NCBI GenBank assembly: GCA_963556255.1
Contig: OY744606.1
Coordinates: 5,723,127-5,787,126 of the forward strand
Origin: Allolobophora icterica
Taxonomy: Eukaryota > Annelida > Clitellata > Crassiclitellata > Lumbricidae
Direction: 5' to 3'
Length of the DNA: 64,000 bases
The notes under the pieces were generated by a model, which was not told the DNA's origin, did no database searches, and worked only from the letters and a program-made list of their open reading frames with translations. Below are positions 46,921 through 54,834 of this stretch, piece after piece (position 1 is the stretch's first letter; each line of letters begins with the position of its first letter). The position numbers and the translations under genes were made by a program.

Positions 46921-47920
46921 GTATTCTATCGGGGGGTAACTCAGTGCCCATAGGCACCAGAAGCAGTTCCTCACGTACAAATCCGCGGGCAGGACCGTCT
47001 ACCAGATGGTATAGGGCCGGTTGGTCAGCCTGCCGAACAACATCCAAAATAGCGTGGATGGTGAGCGACCAGTTAGGATCGGTGGCACGTTTGCTTCCAC
47101 CTTCGAGCTCGCCGGGAGCGTACAAATATCGGACGAGAACGTCGTGTCCGAGAATAGGCTCATCCATTCCCCACAAACGAGTTTTCATTTGTGAATGAGA
47201 GGGCTTCTGTGTCACTTTAGCAGCTTTCATCGCTTCAACCGGCTTCATGTCGAGCAAGCGCGTCGGCTCATCGTTTAGTGTAGCTACAACTTCGGGCAAT
47301 CGTCGAACCCATTCCACTGACCGTTCTGATGACCCCCTTGCATCCAGGAGCAATTCCTGAGCGTATTGGGCACCGAAGAGTCGCTCAGCTAGAGTACGGT
47401 TAAAGCGTTCAACGATGCCCTGTTGGCGATGATTTCCGGCCTGTCCGCGTCTTACAAGAACGTCGTGCTTCGCCAGCAACGGCGTAAAATCACCCATAAA
47501 TTCGCGTCCAGGATCGACCTGAAAGAGTCGAGGCCAAGTTAATGGGCCCCTCTTATAGATCCGGCTTAAAGCGGCGGCGACTTCGGTCGCACTTTTGTTG
47601 ATCAACGGTTCAGCTTCTTTGTATCGTGAGGCAACATCAACAACAGTGAGAGCGTATTTATAAGTCTTTCGACCTACTTTATCGTGAGGTAAAAACAAGA
47701 GATCGGCTTGGTGTACCGCGTTTGGTCGATTTTCATCGAACTTTGGACGCGGTATGCGGCGTGGAACGGGAAGATAAATCTGCCACACAGCTTGTTTCTT
47801 CAACCAATCACGAGCCTCCGCCTCGGAAACTTTGGCGGCTGAGGCTAGTTTCTTCACCGCAGCCTTACCTCGCCAGTAACCTTTAGGGCTGTAATAGACG
47901 GCTGAAAGGTGCTTAGACAT
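46907..47920 (-). CDS. Retroviral-type DDE integrase (left arm)
   Basis: Inserts the element and produces the flanking short duplication. I favour the ATG at 47920 (337 residues). An upstream in-frame ATG at 47986 would add 22 hydrophobic residues through a palindromic regulatory segment. The N-terminus has YYSPKGYWRG and WLKKQAVWQIYLP, typical of Maverick integrases. The catalytic core has NAVHQADLLFLP (Asp about 73), FQVDPGREF (Asp about 136) and GIVERFNRT (Glu about 171), i.e. 34 residues between the last two. A C-terminal SH3/chromo-like region ends in GFVREELLLVP. No disruption is seen. The gene lies on the strand opposite PolB, ATPase and capsid genes. Confidence 0.95.
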   Translation of the reverse strand: MSKHLSAVYYSPKGYWRGKAAVKKLASAAKVSEAEARDWLKKQAVWQIYLPVPRRIPRPKFDENRPNAVHQADLLFLPHDKVGRKTYKYALTVVDVASRYKEAEPLINKSATEVAAALSRIYKRGPLTWPRLFQVDPGREFMGDFTPLLAKHDVLVRRGQAGNHRQQGIVERFNRTLAERLFGAQYAQELLLDARGSSERSVEWVRRLPEVVATLNDEPTRLLDMKPVEAMKAAKVTQKPSHSQMKTRLWGMDEPILGHDVLVRYLYAPGELEGGSKRATDPNWSLTIHAILDVVRQADQPALYHLVDGPARGFVREELLLVPMGTELPPDRILNRR

Positions 47921-47960
47921 TTCAGTAAAACTATATATTACAAACAGGTAAACACATACA

Positions 47961-48004
47961 CAAATGATTTTCATTTGCGTTTTCATAAATGAAACTCATT
48001 TATG
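47961..48004. promoter_or_regulatory. Two adjacent palindromes upstream of the integrase
   Basis: CAAATGATTTTCATTTG (47961-47977) and CATAAATGAAACTCATTTATG core (inverted arms 47984-47992 and 47996-48004) lie directly upstream of the integrase, the second overlapping the stop of the PLA2-like gene. The shared CAAATG/CATTTG arms echo the pair upstream of PolB. Control of the integrase promoter is inferred. Confidence 0.4.
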
Positions 48005-48550
48005 GCCCTTTGTTCTGACACCCATTCCCAGCCTCGACTTCGCTGACATAATGGCCGATACCAGCCGCGCATCCTTCTTCTCATAATCCGGAGTTTCATC
48101 GGTGAGTGCGATCTTCGACGCGGCTGCAGCGAGGATGTCATCTGCGTGGTTACGCCCCGGAGTATCTTTATGAACTGCGTAAGCCACATCGTGGTGGAGG
48201 CACGCACGGTCGAGCTGATTAACACCGTGATATCGCTGTGACAGCCGTTTATCGAGTTTTGTGAATGGTCCACAGTAAGAGTACTTTCCTGTATTCTGAA
48301 AAGAACCTCCCGGATTATCTTCCGAAGACATACCGGATGGAAGGCTCATATGCATCTCAGGCAGAGGTAGAATATTAAGAGCGCTATTCAGTAGAGAACC
48401 TCCAGTCTTTCGCACTTTAGAAGGCAAAATTTGGCTCTTCTTTGCACCGCAGACGGCACAGGTTCCCTTCTTGGCTGGCCGACCGTTTCGTAACTCGACG
48501 ATTGTTTCATTTGAAGTCTCAGTATGTTTCTTACATCGTAGGCAATACAT
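47996..48550 (-). CDS. Zinc-ribbon plus phospholipase A2-like virion protein (left arm)
   Basis: Probably a capsid-borne lipase that helps the particle breach a membrane, as the PLA2 domain of parvovirus VP1 does. The first true ATG is at 48550 (184 residues); the longer frame opens with TTG. The N-terminus is a zinc ribbon with CLRC (3-6) and CAVC (31-34). A Gly/Pro/Ser linker follows, then the PLA2 core with YCGPFT (calcium-loop position, about 92-97) and LDRACLHHDVAYA, containing the catalytic His-Asp pair (120-121). The loop lacks the usual second Gly, so activity is unproven. It is divergently arranged with the ATPase, with 38 bp between the start codons. Confidence 0.85.
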   Translation of the reverse strand: MYCLRCKKHTETSNETIVELRNGRPAKKGTCAVCGAKKSQILPSKVRKTGGSLLNSALNILPLPEMHMSLPSGMSSEDNPGGSFQNTGKYSYCGPFTKLDKRLSQRYHGVNQLDRACLHHDVAYAVHKDTPGRNHADDILAAAASKIALTDETPDYEKKDARLVSAIMSAKSRLGMGVRTKGHK

Positions 48551-48588
48551 TGTGTTCGTTGAATACAATCATAACTCGTTGTCTCTAT

Positions 48589-49275
48589 ATGGAAATAACA
48601 AATTTCGATCTCGAAGCCGACGATGGGAAAAAACACCACCATTGGTTGTTGCCATCAAGCATACGATGCATAATCTGTGGGCCTAGCGGATGTGGAAAAA
48701 CAAACCTACTACTCAACCTTCTGTTGAAGAAGGGGTACCTGCGTTTTGATCGGCTGTATCTATACTCGAAGTCTCTGGGACAGGAAAAATATCAGTTCCT
48801 CCGGGACTGGGTTACAGAGTTGGAAAAAGTTGCCGGGAAGGAAGTGGCTTCCTTTCACTCTTGCTCAGATGAAATAGTTCCAGTTGAATCATTAAATAAG
48901 AATGCCAGAAGCCTTCTAGTGTTCGATGACGTCATGCTTGAAAAACAGTCGCCCATCGAAAGGTATTTCACTATGGGTCGACACGGTGGCGCGGACTGCT
49001 TCTACTTAACACAGAATTATTTTCGAATTCCGAAGCAAGCGATCCGTGACAATGCTAATCTTATCGTCCTCTTCAACCAGGATAGCAAGAATTTACGAGC
49101 CATTCACGATACGTTCGTGGGCGGCGACATGTCTTTCGATGAGTTCCGTACGTTCTTCAGCGAGTGTGCTGCCCAGCCATATGGATTCGCAGTCATAGAT
49201 TTGACGTCCAAAGTGTACGATGGAAAATATCGTTGCGGGTTCGATCGCTTCTATAAGCCCAAGGCAAGTATTTAA
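48589..49275 (+). CDS. FtsK/HerA-type genome-packaging ATPase (left arm)
   Basis: Pumps viral DNA into the capsid. The in-frame extension upstream starts with TTG and overlaps the divergent PLA2-like gene, so the ATG at 48589 (context TATATGGAA) is preferred, giving 228 residues. Walker A is GPSGCGKT (31-38). Walker B is LLVFDDV (about 110-116). A sensor-like segment GADCFYLTQNYFRIPK follows, matching the Maverick/adintovirus A32-like ATPases. No damage seen. The stop is 40 bp before the coiled-coil protein gene, so a shared transcript is likely. Confidence 0.93.
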   Translation: MEITNFDLEADDGKKHHHWLLPSSIRCIICGPSGCGKTNLLLNLLLKKGYLRFDRLYLYSKSLGQEKYQFLRDWVTELEKVAGKEVASFHSCSDEIVPVESLNKNARSLLVFDDVMLEKQSPIERYFTMGRHGGADCFYLTQNYFRIPKQAIRDNANLIVLFNQDSKNLRAIHDTFVGGDMSFDEFRTFFSECAAQPYGFAVIDLTSKVYDGKYRCGFDRFYKPKASI

Positions 49276-49315
49276 AGACATGATATAGGCAACATATAGT
49301 CGACATACAACCACG

Positions 49316-50428
49316 ATGTGGACAAAGGTTTCTTCTAAACAGGAGCGAGACGCGTTAACTCAGGATTATTTAGCTCGGAGAAATCGATTGAGACAGCGTT
49401 TCGTGGATGAGAAGCTCGGTGAAGCCAATCTTCAGTACGATGCGGCAAAGCTTTTCAAACCAATAGCCACAGCCACCGCTGAATCCCAGGTGGCTACGTC
49501 TAAGGAGCTGCAGAAAGTCACCAGCGCTTTACAGGATTTGCCGGCGCAGATTTCAGAGTCTGCTAATTTTAACCCGATAGCAGCTTTGTTCGGTGATTCC
49601 GTGGGAGCAGTTGCTCCAACGGCTGCTCCAGCCCTTCCAGCGCTTCCAGCATCCCGAATCCCCCCCGCACTGTTAGTCGATCCAAACAAATATCTCAACG
49701 TCGAGGCAATCATAAGGCACGGTTTCAGACCTCCGAGCGAGCTCGATTTAGCCGACAAGGCAGGTGCTGAAAAGATAATCGGTGAGGTCAATCACTATAA
49801 TCGCCACGCCCTGGGCAAAGAGAAAAAGCTGGCTAAAAAGCAAAAAGACGAAGAAAAGGTAGATGCGGTGACTGCAGATATCGAAGCCCTAAGGGAATAT
49901 AAAAAGCGAATCGATACACTGATAGAGGGCCACACCCTCATCAAAAAGGGAAAGGGTTTCAGTGTTCCAACCGTTCCTCTGAAATTACAAGGTAACGCCT
50001 TGGGTGAGCTCTCCGTTGACCCCGTCGCGTTGTCTGCCGGTAGACTGAGAGTGTTTAAAGGTGGTAACCTCGTTCTCGAATCTCCGGCCGATGAGTCGTT
50101 GTTCAGCCTGTTAACGAAACGCTTCGTTAAGACTAAGCAATACTCGCCTCAAGCAATTGAAACTTTTAAAAAACTCGTACAGATGTCTGGTCTGCCTATT
50201 CATGGCCGGAAAAGTAAAAAGTTCCAGCTGATTCGAGGCGGCGCGGTGCAATTTTACAACGACCCAAACGCTCTGGTAGAGAGGTTGCAGCTTTTGGTGG
50301 CCTCTAGGGCCGCGGGAAACACAGGTCTCGGCAACGAAATCTCCGCCATTCTTGACGAGTTACTGCGTTCCGGTGCGATCTCCAAAGAGCTGGCACTCGA
50401 ATTGAATAGAAACATGCTCATAAAATAG
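49316..50428 (+). CDS. Coiled-coil structural-type protein of unknown function (left arm)
   Basis: 370 residues, ATG start. Layout: a charged helical N-terminus (about 1-45); a Ser/Thr/Ala-rich section with an Ala-Pro linker (about 98-120, APALPALPAS); a long Lys/Glu-rich coiled coil (about 155-210); and a mixed alpha/beta C-terminal half with GGNLVLESPADESLFSLL and HGRKSKKFQLIRGG. I do not recognise a characterised family. Its place between the packaging ATPase and the penton-like gene, with 18 bp to the latter, makes a virion or assembly role likely. It has no membrane segment or signal peptide. Confidence 0.75.
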   Translation: MWTKVSSKQERDALTQDYLARRNRLRQRFVDEKLGEANLQYDAAKLFKPIATATAESQVATSKELQKVTSALQDLPAQISESANFNPIAALFGDSVGAVAPTAAPALPALPASRIPPALLVDPNKYLNVEAIIRHGFRPPSELDLADKAGAEKIIGEVNHYNRHALGKEKKLAKKQKDEEKVDAVTADIEALREYKKRIDTLIEGHTLIKKGKGFSVPTVPLKLQGNALGELSVDPVALSAGRLRVFKGGNLVLESPADESLFSLLTKRFVKTKQYSPQAIETFKKLVQMSGLPIHGRKSKKFQLIRGGAVQFYNDPNALVERLQLLVASRAAGNTGLGNEISAILDELLRSGAISKELALELNRNMLIK

Positions 50429-50446
50429 AAATAGAAAACAAAATTC

Positions 50447-51016
50447 ATGGCTCAGATGGAACGCTCGGAGAAACTGCTCGAAGAAATTAGAGAACTTTTA
50501 CAGCCTAAGGAAAATTTTAGTATAGTTGTTTCCTCAGATACTACAGGGTGGACCACGGCTTTCTCACCACCGCTGTACCTGGATCCAAAAAGACGCTTTG
50601 AGCTTGCTTTGATCAATCTTGAAACTTATAATTCGATTCCCAACATCGATAGTACAAATAACAAGTTCGTCTACAGCACCGACAATGGTGTGACGTGGAA
50701 GACGATCATTTTGCCCGACGGAAGCTACGAGATCGCACAGATTAATGATGAAATCGGTAGGCAGTTAGAAAAGCAAAATTCTCCGACGGGTGTGGCACCA
50801 CTCGGCTTTAATTCTCCTATTACCATAGGAGCTAACGCATCTACCCTACGCGCCTTCATAAAAATTACGAATGCCCTATATAAGGTAAATATGGCTCAAT
50901 CTACCATCAGGCAAATGCTCGGTTTTAACCCTCAGAGGCTTGGTAGTGGTTATAAAGAGGGAGAAAATCCAGTCGATATTCTCCGGGTGGACACAATCCT
51001 GGTAAATTGTGATATT
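50447..51016 (+). CDS. Penton-like minor capsid protein, cut by the assembly gap (left arm)
   Basis: The first 190 codons are identical to the complete 266-residue gene in the other arm; the rest falls in the N run. Its start lies 18 bp after the coiled-coil gene. It begins with a charged helix (SEKLLEEIRELL) followed by beta-rich sequence (SIVVSSDTTGW, PPLYLDPKRRFELALINLE). The break is a sequencing gap, not a mutation. Confidence 0.85.
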
Positions 51017-51216
51017 NNNNNNNNNNNNNNNNNNNNNNNNNNNNNNNNNNNNNNNNNNNNNNNNNNNNNNNNNNNNNNNNNNNNNNNNNNNNNNNNNNNN
51101 NNNNNNNNNNNNNNNNNNNNNNNNNNNNNNNNNNNNNNNNNNNNNNNNNNNNNNNNNNNNNNNNNNNNNNNNNNNNNNNNNNNNNNNNNNNNNNNNNNNN
51201 NNNNNNNNNNNNNNNN
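51017..51216. other. Assembly gap (200 N)
   Basis: Placeholder of exactly 200 N inside the left arm. By mirror coordinates the bases before the gap match up to position 51739 of the right arm and those after it match from 51377. The missing segment is therefore expected to be 361 bp (the complement of 51378-51738). It would contain the end of the penton-like gene and the start of the next gene. Confidence 0.95.
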
Positions 51217-51377
51217 GCGAATAGAGGCACAATCACAAACGTTGCCAAGGCGGTTGGTAATGTCGCGAAAGCCGGCGCCACAACAGCATCTGCCGTCAGG
51301 CAAATTGTTGATGTGGCGCCGGCTTTCGCGACATTACCAACCGCCTTGGCAACGTTTGTGATTGTGCCTCTATTCGC
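51217..51377. repeat. Centre of the palindrome (fold-back junction)
   Basis: Bases 51217-51282 are the exact complement of 51312-51377, separated by a 29-bp non-repeated spacer (51283-51311). The junction is within continuous called sequence, not in the gap. Around the spacer the words CAACA (51281-51285) and TGTTG (51306-51310) can pair, a plausible priming hairpin for template switching. Confidence 0.92.
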
Positions 51378-51485
51378 CGAAATGAAGGAGCCTGCACGGC
51401 CAAGGAAGCCCGCGATTTTGGGTATCCAGTCGAAAAGTCCACCACCCACGACACGACGCCGCTTTTTAATTCCAAGAACCAACAT
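51312..51485 (-). pseudogene. Small capsid-type gene truncated at the palindrome centre (right arm)
   Basis: The ATG at 51485 lies 22 bp after the stop of the penton-like gene. The 58 codons before the junction begin MLVLGIKKRRRVVGGG, then LFDWIPKIAGFLGRAG, an amphipathic stretch, and an Ala/Val-rich tail. The basic run plus Gly plus amphipathic helix recalls small core or membrane-active capsid proteins of adeno-like viruses, but I cannot name it. Beyond 51312 the frame runs into its own antisense, so the natural C-terminus and all later genes are lost. The matching left-arm copy has its start in the gap. Confidence 0.65.
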
Positions 51486-51507
51486 TAGAATATTTAAGTG
51501 TGAACAT

Positions 51508-52308
51508 TTACGCACTGCGGATGTGAAACCTTATAGTTACTGTCTCACCGCGGAGGTTTAATTGTTCACCATTCTGGTCAGTCAGCCAAACACGAATGCC
51601 CTGTACGTTGCCAGCCGGTGCTACTGGTAGGTACACTAGATTTTTCGGAGACTCGATTACCTTGTAGCCGGGCGACACATCCGGGAAAAAACTGTAGATT
51701 ACTGGCAGCTGGCTACCATTTCGATACGATCCAGAGATAATATCACAATTTACCAGGATTGTGTCCACCCGGAGAATATCGACTGGATTTTCTCCCTCTT
51801 TATAACCACTACCAAGCCTCTGAGGGTTAAAACCGAGCATTTGCCTGATGGTAGATTGAGCCATATTTACCTTATATAGGGCATTCGTAATTTTTATGAA
51901 GGCGCGTAGGGTAGATGCGTTAGCTCCTATGGTAATAGGAGAATTAAAGCCGAGTGGTGCCACACCCGTCGGAGAATTTTGCTTTTCTAACTGCCTACCG
52001 ATTTCATCATTAATCTGTGCGATCTCGTAGCTTCCGTCGGGCAAAATGATCGTCTTCCACGTCACACCATTGTCGGTGCTGTAGACGAACTTGTTATTTG
52101 TACTATCGATGTTGGGAATCGAATTATAAGTTTCAAGATTGATCAAAGCAAGCTCAAAGCGTCTTTTTGGATCCAGGTACAGCGGTGGTGAGAAAGCCGT
52201 GGTCCACCCTGTAGTATCTGAGGAAACAACTATACTAAAATTTTCCTTAGGCTGTAAAAGTTCTCTAATTTCTTCGAGCAGTTTCTCCGAGCGTTCCATC
52301 TGAGCCAT
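51508..52308 (-). CDS. Penton-like minor capsid protein (right arm, complete)
   Basis: Expected to form the capsid vertex, by similarity to Maverick/adintovirus penton proteins. 266 residues, ATG start. It has a short N-terminal helix, then beta-strand-rich sequence compatible with a single jelly roll. The C-terminal segment NVQGIRVWLTDQNGEQLNLR followed by GETVTIRFHI is the strongest family signal: most proteins of this group end with an RGE-x-(I/V)-T-(I/V)-R-(F/L)-H type strand. Intact. The jelly-roll call is inferred from pattern and position and would need structure prediction. Confidence 0.85.
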   Translation of the reverse strand: MAQMERSEKLLEEIRELLQPKENFSIVVSSDTTGWTTAFSPPLYLDPKRRFELALINLETYNSIPNIDSTNNKFVYSTDNGVTWKTIILPDGSYEIAQINDEIGRQLEKQNSPTGVAPLGFNSPITIGANASTLRAFIKITNALYKVNMAQSTIRQMLGFNPQRLGSGYKEGENPVDILRVDTILVNCDIISGSYRNGSQLPVIYSFFPDVSPGYKVIESPKNLVYLPVAPAGNVQGIRVWLTDQNGEQLNLRGETVTIRFHIRSA

Positions 52309-52326
52309 GAATTTTGTTTTCTATTT

Positions 52327-53439
52327 CTATTTTATGAGCATGTTTCTATTCAATTCGAGTGCCAGCTCTTTGGAGATCGCACCGGAACGCAGTAACTCGT
52401 CAAGAATGGCGGAGATTTCGTTGCCGAGACCTGTGTTTCCCGCGGCCCTAGAGGCCACCAAAAGCTGCAACCTCTCTACCAGAGCGTTTGGGTCGTTGTA
52501 AAATTGCACCGCGCCGCCTCGAATCAGCTGGAACTTTTTACTTTTCCGGCCATGAATAGGCAGACCAGACATCTGTACGAGTTTTTTAAAAGTTTCAATT
52601 GCTTGAGGCGAGTATTGCTTAGTCTTAACGAAGCGTTTCGTTAACAGGCTGAACAACGACTCATCGGCCGGAGATTCGAGAACGAGGTTACCACCTTTAA
52701 ACACTCTCAGTCTACCGGCAGACAACGCGACGGGGTCAACGGAGAGCTCACCCAAGGCGTTACCTTGTAATTTCAGAGGAACGGTTGGAACACTGAAACC
52801 CTTTCCCTTTTTGATGAGGGTGTGGCCCTCTATCAGTGTATCGATTCGCTTTTTATATTCCCTTAGGGCTTCGATATCTGCAGTCACCGCATCTACCTTT
52901 TCTTCGTCTTTTTGCTTTTTAGCCAGCTTTTTCTCTTTGCCCAGGGCGTGGCGATTATAGTGATTGACCTCACCGATTATCTTTTCAGCACCTGCCTTGT
53001 CGGCTAAATCGAGCTCGCTCGGAGGTCTGAAACCGTGCCTTATGATTGCCTCGACGTTGAGATATTTGTTTGGATCGACTAACAGTGCGGGGGGGATTCG
53101 GGATGCTGGAAGCGCTGGAAGGGCTGGAGCAGCCGTTGGAGCAACTGCTCCCACGGAATCACCGAACAAAGCTGCTATCGGGTTAAAATTAGCAGACTCT
53201 GAAATCTGCGCCGGCAAATCCTGTAAAGCGCTGGTGACTTTCTGCAGCTCCTTAGACGTAGCCACCTGGGATTCAGCGGTGGCTGTGGCTATTGGTTTGA
53301 AAAGCTTTGCCGCATCGTACTGAAGATTGGCTTCACCGAGCTTCTCATCCACGAAACGCTGTCTCAATCGATTTCTCCGAGCTAAATAATCCTGAGTTAA
53401 CGCGTCTCGCTCCTGTTTAGAAGAAACCTTTGTCCACAT
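52327..53439 (-). CDS. Coiled-coil structural-type protein (right arm)
   Basis: Exact mirror of the 370-residue left-arm gene, with the same ATG, linker and coiled-coil layout and no differences noticed. It provides a second, complete dose of a protein of unknown function. Confidence 0.75.
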   Translation of the reverse strand: MWTKVSSKQERDALTQDYLARRNRLRQRFVDEKLGEANLQYDAAKLFKPIATATAESQVATSKELQKVTSALQDLPAQISESANFNPIAALFGDSVGAVAPTAAPALPALPASRIPPALLVDPNKYLNVEAIIRHGFRPPSELDLADKAGAEKIIGEVNHYNRHALGKEKKLAKKQKDEEKVDAVTADIEALREYKKRIDTLIEGHTLIKKGKGFSVPTVPLKLQGNALGELSVDPVALSAGRLRVFKGGNLVLESPADESLFSLLTKRFVKTKQYSPQAIETFKKLVQMSGLPIHGRKSKKFQLIRGGAVQFYNDPNALVERLQLLVASRAAGNTGLGNEISAILDELLRSGAISKELALELNRNMLIK

Positions 53440-53479
53440 CGTGGTTGTATGTCGACTATATGTTGCCTATATCATGTCT

Positions 53480-54166
53480 TTAAATACTTGCCTTGGGCTT
53501 ATAGAAGCGATCGAACCCGCAACGATATTTTCCATCGTACACTTTGGACGTCAAATCTATGACTGCGAATCCATATGGCTGGGCAGCACACTCGCTGAAG
53601 AACGTACGGAACTCATCGAAAGACATGTCGCCGCCCACGAACGTATCGTGAATGGCTCGTAAATTCTTGCTATCCTGGTTGAAGAGGACGATAAGATTAG
53701 CATTGTCACGGATCGCTTGCTTCGGAATTCGAAAATAATTCTGTGTTAAGTAGAAGCAGTCCGCGCCACCGTGTCGACCCATAGTGAAATACCTTTCGAT
53801 GGGCGACTGTTTTTCAAGCATGACGTCATCGAACACTAGAAGGCTTCTGGCATTCTTATTTAATGATTCAACTGGAACTATTTCATCTGAGCAAGAGTGA
53901 AAGGAAGCCACTTCCTTCCCGGCAACTTTTTCCAACTCTGTAACCCAGTCCCGGAGGAACTGATATTTTTCCTGTCCCAGAGACTTCGAGTATAGATACA
54001 GCCGATCAAAACGCAGGTACCCCTTCTTCAACAGAAGGTTGAGTAGTAGGTTTGTTTTTCCACATCCGCTAGGCCCACAGATTATGCATCGTATGCTTGA
54101 TGGCAACAACCAATGGTGGTGTTTTTTCCCATCGTCGGCTTCGAGATCGAAATTTGTTATTTCCAT
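53480..54166 (-). CDS. FtsK/HerA-type packaging ATPase (right arm)
   Basis: Mirror copy with intact GPSGCGKT and LLVFDDV motifs. The start at 54166 is chosen for the same reason as in the left arm: the longer frame opens with a TTG at 54313 inside the divergent PLA2-like gene. Confidence 0.93.
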   Translation of the reverse strand: MEITNFDLEADDGKKHHHWLLPSSIRCIICGPSGCGKTNLLLNLLLKKGYLRFDRLYLYSKSLGQEKYQFLRDWVTELEKVAGKEVASFHSCSDEIVPVESLNKNARSLLVFDDVMLEKQSPIERYFTMGRHGGADCFYLTQNYFRIPKQAIRDNANLIVLFNQDSKNLRAIHDTFVGGDMSFDEFRTFFSECAAQPYGFAVIDLTSKVYDGKYRCGFDRFYKPKASI

Positions 54167-54204
54167 ATAGAGACAACGAGTTATGATTGTATTCAACGAA
54201 CACA

Positions 54205-54759
54205 ATGTATTGCCTACGATGTAAGAAACATACTGAGACTTCAAATGAAACAATCGTCGAGTTACGAAACGGTCGGCCAGCCAAGAAGGGAACCTGTGCC
54301 GTCTGCGGTGCAAAGAAGAGCCAAATTTTGCCTTCTAAAGTGCGAAAGACTGGAGGTTCTCTACTGAATAGCGCTCTTAATATTCTACCTCTGCCTGAGA
54401 TGCATATGAGCCTTCCATCCGGTATGTCTTCGGAAGATAATCCGGGAGGTTCTTTTCAGAATACAGGAAAGTACTCTTACTGTGGACCATTCACAAAACT
54501 CGATAAACGGCTGTCACAGCGATATCACGGTGTTAATCAGCTCGACCGTGCGTGCCTCCACCACGATGTGGCTTACGCAGTTCATAAAGATACTCCGGGG
54601 CGTAACCACGCAGATGACATCCTCGCTGCAGCCGCGTCGAAGATCGCACTCACCGATGAAACTCCGGATTATGAGAAGAAGGATGCGCGGCTGGTATCGG
54701 CCATTATGTCAGCGAAGTCGAGGCTGGGAATGGGTGTCAGAACAAAGGGCCATAAATGA
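54205..54759 (+). CDS. Zinc-ribbon plus PLA2-like protein (right arm)
   Basis: Mirror copy; the ATG is at 54205, and the in-frame TTG at 54187 is not used as a start here. The HHDVAYA active-site signature and both Cys pairs are unchanged. Its stop codon overlaps the palindromic segment ahead of the integrase. Confidence 0.85.
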   Translation: MYCLRCKKHTETSNETIVELRNGRPAKKGTCAVCGAKKSQILPSKVRKTGGSLLNSALNILPLPEMHMSLPSGMSSEDNPGGSFQNTGKYSYCGPFTKLDKRLSQRYHGVNQLDRACLHHDVAYAVHKDTPGRNHADDILAAAASKIALTDETPDYEKKDARLVSAIMSAKSRLGMGVRTKGHK

Positions 54760-54794
54760 GTTTCATTTATGAAAACGCAAATGAAAATCATTTG
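54751..54794. promoter_or_regulatory. Two palindromes upstream of the integrase (right arm)
   Basis: Mirror of 47961-48004, with inverted arms CATAAATGA/TCATTTATG and CAAATG/CATTTG. The upstream alternative integrase ATG (54769) lies within it. Confidence 0.4.
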
Positions 54795-54834
54795 TGTATG
54801 TGTTTACCTGTTTGTAATATATAGTTTTACTGAA

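Noticed and set aside
48442..48588. Longer N-terminus for the packaging ATPase
   Set aside because: The extension begins with TTG and overlaps the divergent PLA2-like gene; an in-frame ATG at 48589 lies just before the conserved domain.
50925..51515. Open frames running through the N run and the palindrome centre
   Set aside because: They open with a non-ATG codon or depend on N translation, and they read a gene into its own antisense. Only the 58 codons before the junction are supported.
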